A stretch of 64,000 nt of DNA. Source: a gamma proteobacterium HdN1 (GTDB lineage: Bacteria > Pseudomonadota > Gammaproteobacteria > Pseudomonadales > Ketobacteraceae). Below, piece by piece: positions 28,842-36,713 of this stretch. The position numbers and the translations under genes are program-made. Under the pieces are notes generated by a model. It had not been told where the DNA came from. It saw nothing but the letters and a program-made list of their open reading frames with translations, and searched no databases. Where the stretch lies: NCBI GenBank assembly GCA_000198515.1, contig FP929140.1, positions 3,694,527-3,758,526 of the forward strand. The letters are read 5' to 3'. Position 1 is the stretch's first letter. The number at the start of each line of letters is the position of its first letter.

Positions 28842-29393
28842 ATGACGGATTTACCCACGGGTGCACTCAAAAGCTGGAAAGGTTACACCGCAGAGGAGCC
28901 GCTACGAAATGGTCAAACCCTGCGCATACGCACGCTGCAGGAGAGTGATCGCGAGGCGATTGTCGAAGGAATTAAGCGGATTTCCACCGAATCCAGCTAT
29001 TTTCGGTTTATGTCAGTCAGACGGCAGCTGAGCGACGAGGAGATCCATTATTTAACCGATGTGGATTTCATCCACCATGTCGTGCTCGTCGCGACCTTGG
29101 ATGTCGATGGTCAAGACACGCCGGTGGGTGGTGGCCGATACATCATCTCCGACTTGCCGGAAGGGCGTGGAGCTGAGGTTGCGTTTATCATTGAGGATCC
29201 CTATCACGGCTTGGGCATTGGAACACATTTGTTTCAGCACATGAAGAAACTGGCGAAGGCCAGCGCTGTCCAATTTTTCTTTGCCGATGTGCACGAAGCC
29301 AACAAGAAGATGATTGATGTGTTCATGCACCTTGATCTGCCCACTACGGTACACCGCGATGGTAGTTTGCTGAATATTCGCATGCAAATTTAG
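28842..29393 (+). CDS. GNAT-family N-acetyltransferase
   Basis: A 183-residue GNAT enzyme. ATG 28842 has AGAAGGA 9-10 nt upstream. The acetyl-CoA-binding core is visible: strand 4 AEVAFIIEDPYHGLGIGTHL (the Q/RxxGxG/A loop is HGLGIG, about 121-126) and a helix HMKKLAKAS. The opening RNGQTLRIRTLQESDREAIV resembles GNAT domains related to protein lysine acetyltransferases (Pat-like). The acceptor is unknown. It is a single gene, separated from the lipoprotein gene by 129 bp holding a 16-bp duplication. Confidence 0.85.
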   Translation: MTDLPTGALKSWKGYTAEEPLRNGQTLRIRTLQESDREAIVEGIKRISTESSYFRFMSVRRQLSDEEIHYLTDVDFIHHVVLVATLDVDGQDTPVGGGRYIISDLPEGRGAEVAFIIEDPYHGLGIGTHLFQHMKKLAKASAVQFFFADVHEANKKMIDVFMHLDLPTTVHRDGSLLNIRMQI

Positions 29394-29469
29394 CCTTGAT
29401 GACGCGGAATTGATTTGCATTGGGGTGGGCGATGCGTGGGCTCGCTTGTTGTGTTTTCGTCGCCATATT

Positions 29470-29501
29470 GTTTTAATGCCGAGCAGTTTTAATGCCGCTT
29501 T
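29470..29501 (+). repeat. 16-bp tandem duplication upstream of a lipoprotein gene
   Basis: GTTTTAATGCCG(AGCA/CTTT) at 29470-29485 and 29486-29501, between the GNAT gene and the next start at 29523. Confidence 0.75.
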
Positions 29502-29522
29502 TGCCTTCTCTGGAGTTTTTGA

Positions 29523-30413
29523 ATGTCTTCCGTCTGTCATGCCCCGCGATCCAGCCTTTCTTTACTGAGCCTCGCGCTCGCGCTTACCGCTCCAATGGCG
29601 CTGGTAGCTTGTGGTGGCGGCGACGGCGACAAAAAAGTTTCTGCTGGGCCTGAACGTGGTGTGGTTGTGCAGACATTTGGGGCAAGCAAAGATCGGCGTG
29701 GCAATCTTTATTTGCGCCGCGACGGTATTTGGCAGCGCCCAGGCATGGAAAACTCGCTTCCAGAAGCAAAAGGTGATCAGGTGGATAGCGAACTCTGCGA
29801 TCAACCGGCGCCCGCAACAGGCACGGTGCTCACCGCCGACCTCGACAGCATGTGCTTCGTAACGGGCTTTGATGCCAACGGCAAGCAGGTGGGCGGGCCG
29901 TGCCTCGTGAGTTCAGGAATCAGCCGCAATCGCTATGCTTTAGGTGCGTTCAACGTCCTGTTTGTGAATAACAGCACCCATAACCCGCAAAATGTTGGCA
30001 TTCAGGGGTTGGGCTATAACGTGCGCATCCTGAACTCAAATAACGAAACGGTATGGAACCTCGTGGAGGATCAACCGGACTACCTTGATTGGGTTCGCGA
30101 GATTGAGAACCTGAAAGTTGCCGACGTAAGTGGTACTTGTGCGACGGTATCTACGATTTCGGACGCGAGATCACTTCCAGGCCGTGCGGTATTTAATTTG
30201 AAGGGCGATTATTTCTCTGGAACGATTGAGCCGGCAGAAACGCTTGAGATGAATATTAAATGGGACGGTAATGACCGCAATGGGATCGCGGTGCCGGCGG
30301 GTGAATATACTGCGGTCTTTGAAGTGAGCGTTGTGGATACCGATACGGGCGGGCTTTGGGCCGCACCCGCACCGGTAAAATTTACGATTGCGGATGCGCC
30401 TGTTGCACAGTAA
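29523..30413 (+). CDS. Lipoprotein of unknown function with Ig-like C-terminal domain
   Basis: A 296-residue protein with a long leader ending in MALVACGGG (lipobox LVAC) and a Gly-rich tether, so it is anchored in a membrane. Mature sequence contains four further cysteines (LCDQ, MCFV, PCLV, TCAT) that could pair in the periplasm. The C-terminal part (about 240-290: NIKWDGNDRNGIAVPAGEYTAVFEVSV) is like the FlgD/BsuPI-type Ig fold, in which a Trp-D-G-x-x-x-x-G-x-x-V-P-x-G-x-Y pattern is typical. No family name can be given. It converges with the glycine-zipper gene, with a hairpin between them. Confidence 0.85.
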   Translation: MSSVCHAPRSSLSLLSLALALTAPMALVACGGGDGDKKVSAGPERGVVVQTFGASKDRRGNLYLRRDGIWQRPGMENSLPEAKGDQVDSELCDQPAPATGTVLTADLDSMCFVTGFDANGKQVGGPCLVSSGISRNRYALGAFNVLFVNNSTHNPQNVGIQGLGYNVRILNSNNETVWNLVEDQPDYLDWVREIENLKVADVSGTCATVSTISDARSLPGRAVFNLKGDYFSGTIEPAETLEMNIKWDGNDRNGIAVPAGEYTAVFEVSVVDTDTGGLWAAPAPVKFTIADAPVAQ

Positions 30414-30458
30414 GCGCACTTACTTTGAGAGCCGCACTTAGGCAGTTTGCGAGCACAG

Positions 30459-30494
30459 GCGATTGGCCAACCGCTTCAGCAGTTGGTCAATCGC
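30459..30494. terminator. Hairpin between convergent genes
   Basis: 13-bp stem GCGATTGGCCAAC/GTTGGTCAATCGC (one G-U type pair) with a 10-base loop. It has no U tract on either strand, so it is a possible but weak bidirectional terminator. Confidence 0.45.
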
Positions 30495-30507
30495 TCTCAC
30501 AGCCCCA

Positions 30508-31197
30508 TTAGCCGCCGTTTGAAGGCGTTGCGCTTGTTGCAGCCGCAGCTTTTGCGCCTGCTGTTTGAATCGGTTGAACGTCAGGAACTGCCACTTTGCT
30601 GTCCAGAACGAGTAGGCCGTCCTTTACCGGAATGAATGCGCCGGGGTTGTGATCCATCTTCACCTTCCCCATGGTGTCGCCGAGTTGATAGCTTACGTTG
30701 TATCCCACCGTGCTTTCGGATTCGTCATAGACTGTGGTGCATTCTTTTTCGGTGTGGCTGTCGTAGACCGTTTTACAATGTTGCTCCGTCGTGGTGTAGG
30801 TGTCCCGCTGCTGCATTCCTTTCTGGACCTGGTTGCCAACATACCCACCCGCTGCGACGCCTGCGATGGTGGCAGCTTTCTTACCATTGCCGCCGCCAAC
30901 CTGGTTGCCAAGAGCACCACCGATCGCTGCCCCCACGATGCTGCCGACGATTCGGTTGCTGTCCTGTACAGGGCGTTGGTGGGTAACATTCACTGCATTG
31001 CATTCTTGGCGAGGCGTTTTTACTAAGCGATCTTTACATTCCTCGCGCGGGGTTTTCACGATCTGGATGATGGGTTCGACGCCAAGTACCTGCGCGGCTT
31101 TGGGTTCTTGGTTCATCATAGAGAAGCCGGCGATGGCGCCACCTGCTACCGCTACGCTTGCTCCGAGTACGCTGCCAACAATCATCGACTTGTTCAT
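30508..31197 (-). CDS. Glycine-zipper 2TM-domain envelope protein
   Basis: A 229-residue protein. ATG 31197 has AAGGAG 7 nt upstream. An N-terminal membrane segment (about 5-25) is followed by twin VKTPR-x-E-C motifs (VKTPREEC and VKTPRQEC), then the Gly-zipper 2TM domain (about 85-125: GSIVGAAIGGALGNQVGGG and ATIAGVAAGGYVGNQVQKG) and a Cys-containing region (EQHCKTVYDSHTEKECTTVY). This is a frequent architecture in gammaproteobacteria, in the inner or outer membrane (SlyB/YcfJ-like). Function is uncertain; cell-envelope integrity is the usual suggestion. Confidence 0.88.
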   Translation of the reverse strand: MNKSMIVGSVLGASVAVAGGAIAGFSMMNQEPKAAQVLGVEPIIQIVKTPREECKDRLVKTPRQECNAVNVTHQRPVQDSNRIVGSIVGAAIGGALGNQVGGGNGKKAATIAGVAAGGYVGNQVQKGMQQRDTYTTTEQHCKTVYDSHTEKECTTVYDESESTVGYNVSYQLGDTMGKVKMDHNPGAFIPVKDGLLVLDSKVAVPDVQPIQTAGAKAAAATSATPSNGG

Positions 31198-31505
31198 TGT
31201 TATAACTCCTTTTGTACGCAAAATAACGCAAATAAATTGGCGCTCAAAGAAAGCGCTTTGGGCCGATTTCTTTCCTATTTAACGTGTTCGCGGCTGAATG
31301 CTGTCTAAATGACCTGTAAGGCGTACAAAAAACATACGATATGGCGCCGTGGATGCGGCCCTAAGCAAACCAAACCATGGGCGCAAGACTGCTACAGGGG
31401 ATTGGGTTTGTACGAGGACGGTTTTGCTTACTACACTGCAATCAAAACACTTTCATCCTCAATTCCAAAACCTTTATCCTCAATTTCGAAAGAAGGAGCG
31501 TAGAA
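31198..31505. other. Divergent intergenic region between glycine-zipper and CBS genes
   Basis: 308 bp holding both promoters. It includes a 21-22 bp duplication at 31450-31492 just before the CBS ribosome site. No RNA gene or palindrome of note was seen. Confidence 0.45.
31450..31492 (+). repeat. 21-22 bp tandem duplication upstream of the CBS gene
   Basis: CTTTCATCCTCAATTCCAAAAC and CTTTATCCTCAATTTCGAAAG, head to tail, ending 2-3 bp before the AAGGAG ribosome site. Confidence 0.75.
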
Positions 31506-31940
31506 ATGGCCGTGCCACGGACAACGGAAGAGATCATGACGCGTAATGTGTACACCTGTACGGAGGCCGACAGCGTGTCATCGGCTCATCGCTTGATGAC
31601 ACAAAAGGGCATCCGTCATCTACCGGTGGTCAGCTCTGAGACGGGTGAGTTTGTGGGGGTGATTACCCAGAAAGAGTTGCTTCGCCATGCCTTTGGCGTT
31701 GTCGCAAGCGTGGGGATTGCCGAACTGGAGCGTGCTGGGGAGAATCGTAAAATCGCAGACGTGATGACTCGCGACGTTGAAACCATACAGCCCCAGCTCC
31801 CGTTACGAGAAGCGGGCAAGTTTTTTGTTGCTTGCAAGCACGGTTGCCTGCCAGTTGTGGTGGATGGGCGCTTGCTCGGGATATTGACGTCGGCCGATTT
31901 CGTAAAGTTGAGCGTGACTTTACTTGAAAGCCATACCTAA
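31506..31940 (+). CDS. CBS-domain pair protein
   Basis: A 144-residue protein made of two CBS motifs, which usually bind adenosyl nucleotides and act as energy sensors. ATG 31506 has AAGGAG 8 nt upstream; longer readings run through the intergenic repeat. CBS1 is about 8-60 (IMTRNVYTCTEADSVSSAHR ... LPVVSSETGEFVGVITQKEL), CBS2 about 83-138 (VMTRDVETIQPQLPLREAG ... LPVVVDGRLLGILTSADFV). Nothing else is attached and no partner gene is adjacent. Its stop is followed directly by short tandem repeats. Confidence 0.9.
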   Translation: MAVPRTTEEIMTRNVYTCTEADSVSSAHRLMTQKGIRHLPVVSSETGEFVGVITQKELLRHAFGVVASVGIAELERAGENRKIADVMTRDVETIQPQLPLREAGKFFVACKHGCLPVVVDGRLLGILTSADFVKLSVTLLESHT

Positions 31941-31980
31941 GGCGCCTAACTCTAAGGCGTACAAACTCTAAGGCGTACAA
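31935..31980 (+). repeat. Tandem 16-bp repeats across the CBS gene stop
   Basis: ACTCTAAGGCGTACAA exact at 31949-31964 and 31965-31980, preceded by a degenerate copy at 31935-31948 that carries the stop codon. Confidence 0.85.
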
Positions 31981-32104
31981 AGACAGCGCCGCACCGAAGT
32001 GACGTCTTAATGTACGGAATTGGGTAAAGTTGAGGTTGGTTGCTGAAATATCGCTGTTGCTAAAATGTCGTAAGAACAGCGCTAAGGAAGGTGGGTGTAA
32101 GGGT

Positions 32105-32128
32105 CGCAGGTGGATAGAACCACCTGCG
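32105..32128 (-). terminator. Hairpin downstream of the small membrane protein gene
   Basis: Perfect 9-bp stem CGCAGGTGG/CCACCTGCG with a six-base loop, 20 bp past the stop of the minus-strand gene. No U tract follows, so the terminator role is tentative. Confidence 0.5.
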
Positions 32129-32147
32129 CACTTCCCATGCCAATCGC

Positions 32148-32369
32148 TTAAGCGATCAAAGTGTGGGTTGCGTCCTGAACATCGCGTCCAAAGTACACCC
32201 CAGTGCTGAACAACATTGGGAACATGAGGGTACTGAATACCACCATGGTGAACAATGATGCATCTACTAAGGTGAGGCCCCAGATGCCGCCCAGTGTGAG
32301 CGCAATGGATGCCAAAAGTGCGATACCATCTATAGCAAGCTTACGAAGTGTTACTGCTGCGTTCTTCAT
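32148..32369 (-). CDS. Small two-helix membrane protein, function unknown
   Basis: A 73-residue protein with a basic start (MKNAAVTLRKL), two membrane helices (about 13-35 and 39-60) and a short polar tail. The ATG has AGGAG 9 nt upstream, which is why I accept it despite its size. I do not recognise the family. It is monocistronic, faces the 828-bp gap on its 5-prime side and is followed by a hairpin. Confidence 0.7.
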   Translation of the reverse strand: MKNAAVTLRKLAIDGIALLASIALTLGGIWGLTLVDASLFTMVVFSTLMFPMLFSTGVYFGRDVQDATHTLIA

Positions 32370-33197
32370 AAAATGAACTCCTGTTGGTGATCCGACGACT
32401 ACCTTTGTTAAGTCGGATGAGCTGGCCTACGTGAATGCGAGTGTTATTGTTGGAGCTCTTGGCTTTTCACGTTTCACAAACTTTCGGTTGTGGCGGACAG
32501 CGGTTTTAATGCAAGCGCGATGGGGTGTTTCAACTGCCTTGCGCCGAGGGTTTGTTTGCCTGAGCGCTTGCGTTGCGGCACTTTGTCGTGCTTGGTACAT
32601 CTACATGGCGTTTACCATGTGGCCCCAAGATTACGGGGAAAAATTAGAGGCGACAACCTAAAAATTACCGATTTGCAAGAGGTGATTTGAATCGGTTGTG
32701 CGACTCGGGTCACATATTCCCTCATGACTTGCAGTCAGTGTACACATGTCCATTTTGCTGCGGTAGGTCATTTGGGGCCAAAAAAGCGGGTGTTTCTAAA
32801 TAAAATCGGGTGGTGTCTTGCATAGCACGTCCGGTTTTTATAGAGCCGCGGTTGGTAAGTATATCCACCTGTCGTGAGTGCAAACTTAATGACCTATCAG
32901 TTTAGGGTCGCCTATTTTTAATGCGCTGCCGTTTTACTTGAATGCGCTGCCGTTTTGGTGGGTAAACGCGTGCAGTTTGGCGAATTTAGTCAATATTACG
33001 GAGCGCTATCGTCATTGCGCGTACGCGAAAAGTGCGGCATTGTCTAACGCGCACTGAACGGTGAGTCATGCTTGTGGCGCCGAACGAGGTCAGCGCGAGC
33101 GCAACGCTGGCTACAGAGCTACGCTACGATGCAAGCGCAAATGAGCAACAGCACAAGCAACCAAGCGCGATCCCGCGCAATCAAGAGGAAGAGCTGA
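32370..33197. other. Long intergenic region upstream of the beta-oxidation pair
   Basis: 828 bp, the longest gap in the window. It holds a 21-bp-period duplication (32920-32956) and probably the promoters of the small membrane protein (minus) and the thiolase (plus). The short frames here (for example 32431-32661) have no ribosome site and no domain. No tRNA-like cloverleaf was seen. An unannotated small RNA cannot be excluded. Confidence 0.5.
32920..32956 (+). repeat. Duplicated 16-bp motif in the long gap
   Basis: AATGCGCTGCCGTTTT exact at 32920-32935 and 32941-32956, a period of 21 bp. Confidence 0.85.
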
Positions 33198-34409
33198 ATG
33201 AGTACAGATGCTTTCGTTTTTGACGCAGTAAGAACGCCCCGAGGTAAGGGGAAAAAAGATGGCTCGCTTCACGAAGTAAAGCCGATCGACTTGCTTGTGA
33301 ATTTATTGCATGCGTTAGAGGCGCGTAACCCTTCACTGGATACGTCGCGCGTAGATGATGTCGTGATGGGGATTGTGACTCCGATTGGTGATCAAGGCTC
33401 TGTACTGCCAAAAGCTGCAGCCATGAAAGCAGGTTGGGCTACCGAAGTTGCTGGCATGCAGATCAACCGTTATTGCGCCTCTGGCCTTGAAGCGGTGAAT
33501 TTGGCCGCGCAGAAAGTAGCGTCTGGTTTTGAAGATCTGGTAGTGGCAGGTGGTGTGGAATCCATGTCGCGTGTTCCGATGGGAGCGGATGGTGGCGCTT
33601 GGGCAATGGATCCGAAAACGAATCTCCAAACTGGATTTATCCCCCAAGGCATCGGCGCGGATTTAATTGCAACCATTGAAGGCTTTTCGCGCGAGGATGT
33701 GGATGCATTTGCGTTTCGCTCCCAGCAAAAAACAGCCGCTGCACAGGCTGCTGGCCGCTTCGATAAATCCATTATTCCGGTACGCGATTTGAATGGGATT
33801 GTGGTATTAGCGCAGGATGAATACAACCGGCCTGATACCAGCATGGAAGGCTTGGCTAAACTCAATCCATCGTTTCAGATGATGGGCGAGATGGGGTTCG
33901 ATGGCGTTGCGCTACAAAAATACCACTGGGTAGAGCGCATCAATCATGTGCATACGCCGGGAAATTCGTCGGGCATTGTGGATGGCGCTGCTGCTGTTTT
34001 GATTGGGAATGAGAAGATCGGCAAGGAGTTGGGGCTTCGGCCGCGTGCGCGCATTCTTGCAACGGCCGTGACCAGCACCGAATCTACAATCATGCTGACC
34101 GGCCCTGCGCCTGCGTGTTTTAAGGCGCTGAAAAAAGCTGGGCTCACGTTTAACGATATTGATCTTTTTGAAGTCAACGAAGCGTTCGCATCCGTGGTCA
34201 TGCGCTTTATGAAGGATAGCGGTGTTCCGGAAGAAAAAATCAACGTGAACGGCGGCTCGATTGCGCTCGGCCACCCACTTGGCGCTACCGGCGCAATGAT
34301 TCTCGGCACCGTGATTGATGAACTCGAACGGCGTGGCTTGAAGCGCGGGATGTGTACGCTCTGTGTTGGTGGTGGCATGGGAATCGCGACCATCGTAGAG
34401 CTTGTTTGA
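33198..34409 (+). CDS. Acetyl-CoA C-acyltransferase (thiolase)
   Basis: A 403-residue type I thiolase, catalysing the last step of fatty-acid beta-oxidation (thiolytic cleavage of 3-ketoacyl-CoA). The ATG follows GAGGAAGAG. Active-site residues are all in place: the nucleophilic Cys in [18 protein letters not shown] (about 91-95), the His in [15 protein letters not shown] (about 352-358) and the second Cys in [12 protein letters not shown] near the end. It lies 78 bp before a FadB/FadJ-type gene in the same direction, forming an alpha2-beta2-type pair. Length is between FadA (387) and FadI (436), so I leave the symbol open. Confidence 0.93.
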   Translation: MSTDAFVFDAVRTPRGKGKKDGSLHEVKPIDLLVNLLHALEARNPSLDTSRVDDVVMGIVTPIGDQGSVLPKAAAMKAGWATEVAGMQINRYCASGLEAVNLAAQKVASGFEDLVVAGGVESMSRVPMGADGGAWAMDPKTNLQTGFIPQGIGADLIATIEGFSREDVDAFAFRSQQKTAAAQAAGRFDKSIIPVRDLNGIVVLAQDEYNRPDTSMEGLAKLNPSFQMMGEMGFDGVALQKYHWVERINHVHTPGNSSGIVDGAAAVLIGNEKIGKELGLRPRARILATAVTSTESTIMLTGPAPACFKALKKAGLTFNDIDLFEVNEAFASVVMRFMKDSGVPEEKINVNGGSIALGHPLGATGAMILGTVIDELERRGLKRGMCTLCVGGGMGIATIVELV

Positions 34410-34487
34410 TGCCCGCAGTGCGCATGTAAGGCGGCGTGATACTCCGCACCCAGCGCCCGACGATTAGGAATAAGAGAGATTATTAAG

Positions 34488-36632
34488 ATGACTGAAGCGA
34501 TTCGTTACGAAAAAGATAGCGACAATATCGTTGTGCTCACCATGGATATGCCCGGCCAGTCTGCCAACACCATGAATGCTGCGTTTACGGAAGCGTTCGA
34601 TGGCGTGCTGACGCGTTTGGAAAAAGAAGAAAAACTCGCAGGCGTTGTAGTTGCCTCTGCGAAAAAAACCTTTTTTGCGGGTGGTGACCTTAACGATCTG
34701 ATTAAGGTAACGCCGGAGAATGCAGAGCAATTTTATCAAGCCACGAACGTAATTAAGGGGCACCTGCGCCGCCTCGAAAAATTGAAAGCGCCGGTAGTTG
34801 CAGCAATCAATGGTGCAGCACTCGGTGGCGGCCTTGAGATTTGCCTTGCCTGCAATTATCGGATTGCATTAAACGACCGGAAAATCAAGCTCGGCTTGCC
34901 AGAAGTGACGCTAGGTCTATTGCCTGGCGCTGGCGGTATCGTAAGAATGACCCGTATGCTCGGCCTAGAAGCTGCTTTACCTCTTCTGTTGGAAGGAAAG
35001 CAGTTGGCTCCGGACGCAGCGAAAGCGGCAGGCATTATCAATGAAATCGCCGATAGCCCAGAAGACATGCTGGCCAAGGCAAAAGCGTGGTGCAAGGCCA
35101 ATGCGAATGCACAGCAGCCTTGGGATCAGAAGGGCTACAAAGTTCCGGGTGGCACGCCATCTACGCCTGCACTCGCGCAGAAGCTGCCGATTATCCCCGC
35201 GTTTTTGCTGAACAAAACCAAGGGCTGCTACCCTGCACCTGAAGCAATTTTAAGTGCTGCGGTTGAAGGCTTGCAGGTGGATTTCGATACGGCGATTAAA
35301 ATTGAAGGGCGCTACTTTGTGTCGCTTGCCACGGGGCAAGTCAGCAAAAATATGATCAATGCCTTTTTCTTTAACCTTCAGGAAATCAATAAAGGCGCAA
35401 GCCGCCCGAAAGGTGTGCCTGTAAAGCCTGTGAAAAAGGTTGGTATTTTGGGCGCGGGCATGATGGGTGCGGGGATCGCTTACGTTTCTGCGATGTCGGG
35501 TATTGAGGTTGTGCTCAAAGATATATCCGATGAGAATGCGCAGAAGGGCAAGGATTATTCGGTGAAGTTGTTGGCGAAGCGTGTTTCGAAAGGGCAGATG
35601 ACCCAAGAAAAAGCCGACGGTATTCTAGCGAAGATCAAGCCTACCGGAAATGCTGCTGATCTGGCAGGTTGCGATTTAGTGGTGGAGGCGGTATTTGAGA
35701 AGCGCGAGCTGAAGGCGAGCGTTACCAAAGAAGCTGAGGCGGTGATGGATGCCAATGGCACCTTTGCATCGAACACTTCCAGCCTCCCCATTACCGGCCT
35801 TGCGGAAGCATCGGTTCGCCCTGAGAAGTTTATCGGCCTGCACTTTTTCTCTCCTGTGGACAAAATGCCGCTGGTGGAAATTATTTGCGGCAAGAAAACT
35901 TCGCAAGAAACCTTGGCGCACGCGCTGGATTATGTGCTGCAAATCAAGAAAACACCGATCGTGGTCAATGATGCGCGCGGGTTCTTTACGACGCGCGTAA
36001 TCGGTACCTATGTCAACGAGGGCTTGCGTTTGTTGGCGGAAGGTGCTGCTGCATCGTCCATTGAAATGGCTGCTGCGCGCGCGGGCTTTCCAATTGGGAC
36101 GCTTGCGATTAGCGATGAGCTGAATTTCACCACGATGCGGAATATCCGCCTGCAAGCCGAAAAAGATTTGGCTGCGGAAGGAAAATCGCTGCCGGCCGAT
36201 GATCCTTCTAAGATCATTCTTGACACCATGATTGACAAGCTCGGCCGTACAGGAAAGCTAGGTGGGGCAGGTTTCTATGAATATCCGCAAGCGGGCAAGA
36301 AACATCTCTGGTCGGGCCTGAAGGAGCTGTTCAATAAGGCAGATGCGAGCATTCCTTTTGAGGATATGGGAGATCGGTTCCTGTTTATTCAGTCATTGGA
36401 AGCAGTGCGCTGCATGGAAGAAGGTGTAATTGAGCGCGTTGCTGATGCCAATATTGGTTCGATTATGGGGATTGGTTTCCCGCCGTGGACTGGTGGCGTT
36501 ATCCAGTTTATTAACGGATATGGGTTGCGTAAGTTTGTAGCGCGTGCCCAAGAGTTGGCGGCGCGTTACGGTGAGCGCTTTAATCCGCCGGCGCTGTTGG
36601 TGGAGAAAGCGGAGAAGGGAGAGACTTTTTAG
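34488..36632 (+). CDS. FadB/FadJ-type multifunctional beta-oxidation enzyme
   Basis: A 714-residue fusion. The N-terminal enoyl-CoA hydratase (about 1-190) shows the oxyanion-hole and catalytic segments INGAALGGGLEICLACNYRI and LPEVTLGLLPGAGG. The 3-hydroxyacyl-CoA dehydrogenase (about 315-600) has the NAD motif VGILGAGMMGAGIAY, the His region GLHFFSPVDKMPLVEII and the C-terminal domain (DARGFFTTRVIGTYVNEGL, GFPPWTGGVIQFINGYG). Length equals E. coli FadJ (714). Together with the thiolase upstream it should run hydration, dehydrogenation and thiolysis of acyl-CoA. A terminator follows. Confidence 0.95.
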   Translation: MTEAIRYEKDSDNIVVLTMDMPGQSANTMNAAFTEAFDGVLTRLEKEEKLAGVVVASAKKTFFAGGDLNDLIKVTPENAEQFYQATNVIKGHLRRLEKLKAPVVAAINGAALGGGLEICLACNYRIALNDRKIKLGLPEVTLGLLPGAGGIVRMTRMLGLEAALPLLLEGKQLAPDAAKAAGIINEIADSPEDMLAKAKAWCKANANAQQPWDQKGYKVPGGTPSTPALAQKLPIIPAFLLNKTKGCYPAPEAILSAAVEGLQVDFDTAIKIEGRYFVSLATGQVSKNMINAFFFNLQEINKGASRPKGVPVKPVKKVGILGAGMMGAGIAYVSAMSGIEVVLKDISDENAQKGKDYSVKLLAKRVSKGQMTQEKADGILAKIKPTGNAADLAGCDLVVEAVFEKRELKASVTKEAEAVMDANGTFASNTSSLPITGLAEASVRPEKFIGLHFFSPVDKMPLVEIICGKKTSQETLAHALDYVLQIKKTPIVVNDARGFFTTRVIGTYVNEGLRLLAEGAAASSIEMAAARAGFPIGTLAISDELNFTTMRNIRLQAEKDLAAEGKSLPADDPSKIILDTMIDKLGRTGKLGGAGFYEYPQAGKKHLWSGLKELFNKADASIPFEDMGDRFLFIQSLEAVRCMEEGVIERVADANIGSIMGIGFPPWTGGVIQFINGYGLRKFVARAQELAARYGERFNPPALLVEKAEKGETF

Positions 36633-36664
36633 AGGCTTGAGCAGTTTCTAAGAAGAGAGGCATT

Positions 36665-36701
36665 AAAAAGGCCAGTTCAATAATGAACTGGCCTTTTTTT
36701 T
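36665..36701. terminator. Bidirectional terminator between the fad-type genes and batD
   Basis: 10-bp stem GGCCAGTTCA/TGAACTGGCC with loop ATAA, flanked by A5 on the left and T8 on the right, so it has a U tract on both strands and ends both convergent operons. Confidence 0.95.
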
Positions 36702-36713
36702 GTTTGGTGTGAG

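Noticed and set aside
32431-32661. 76-codon plus-strand frame in the long gap
   Set aside because: GTG start, no ribosome site, no domain; codon usage looks random.
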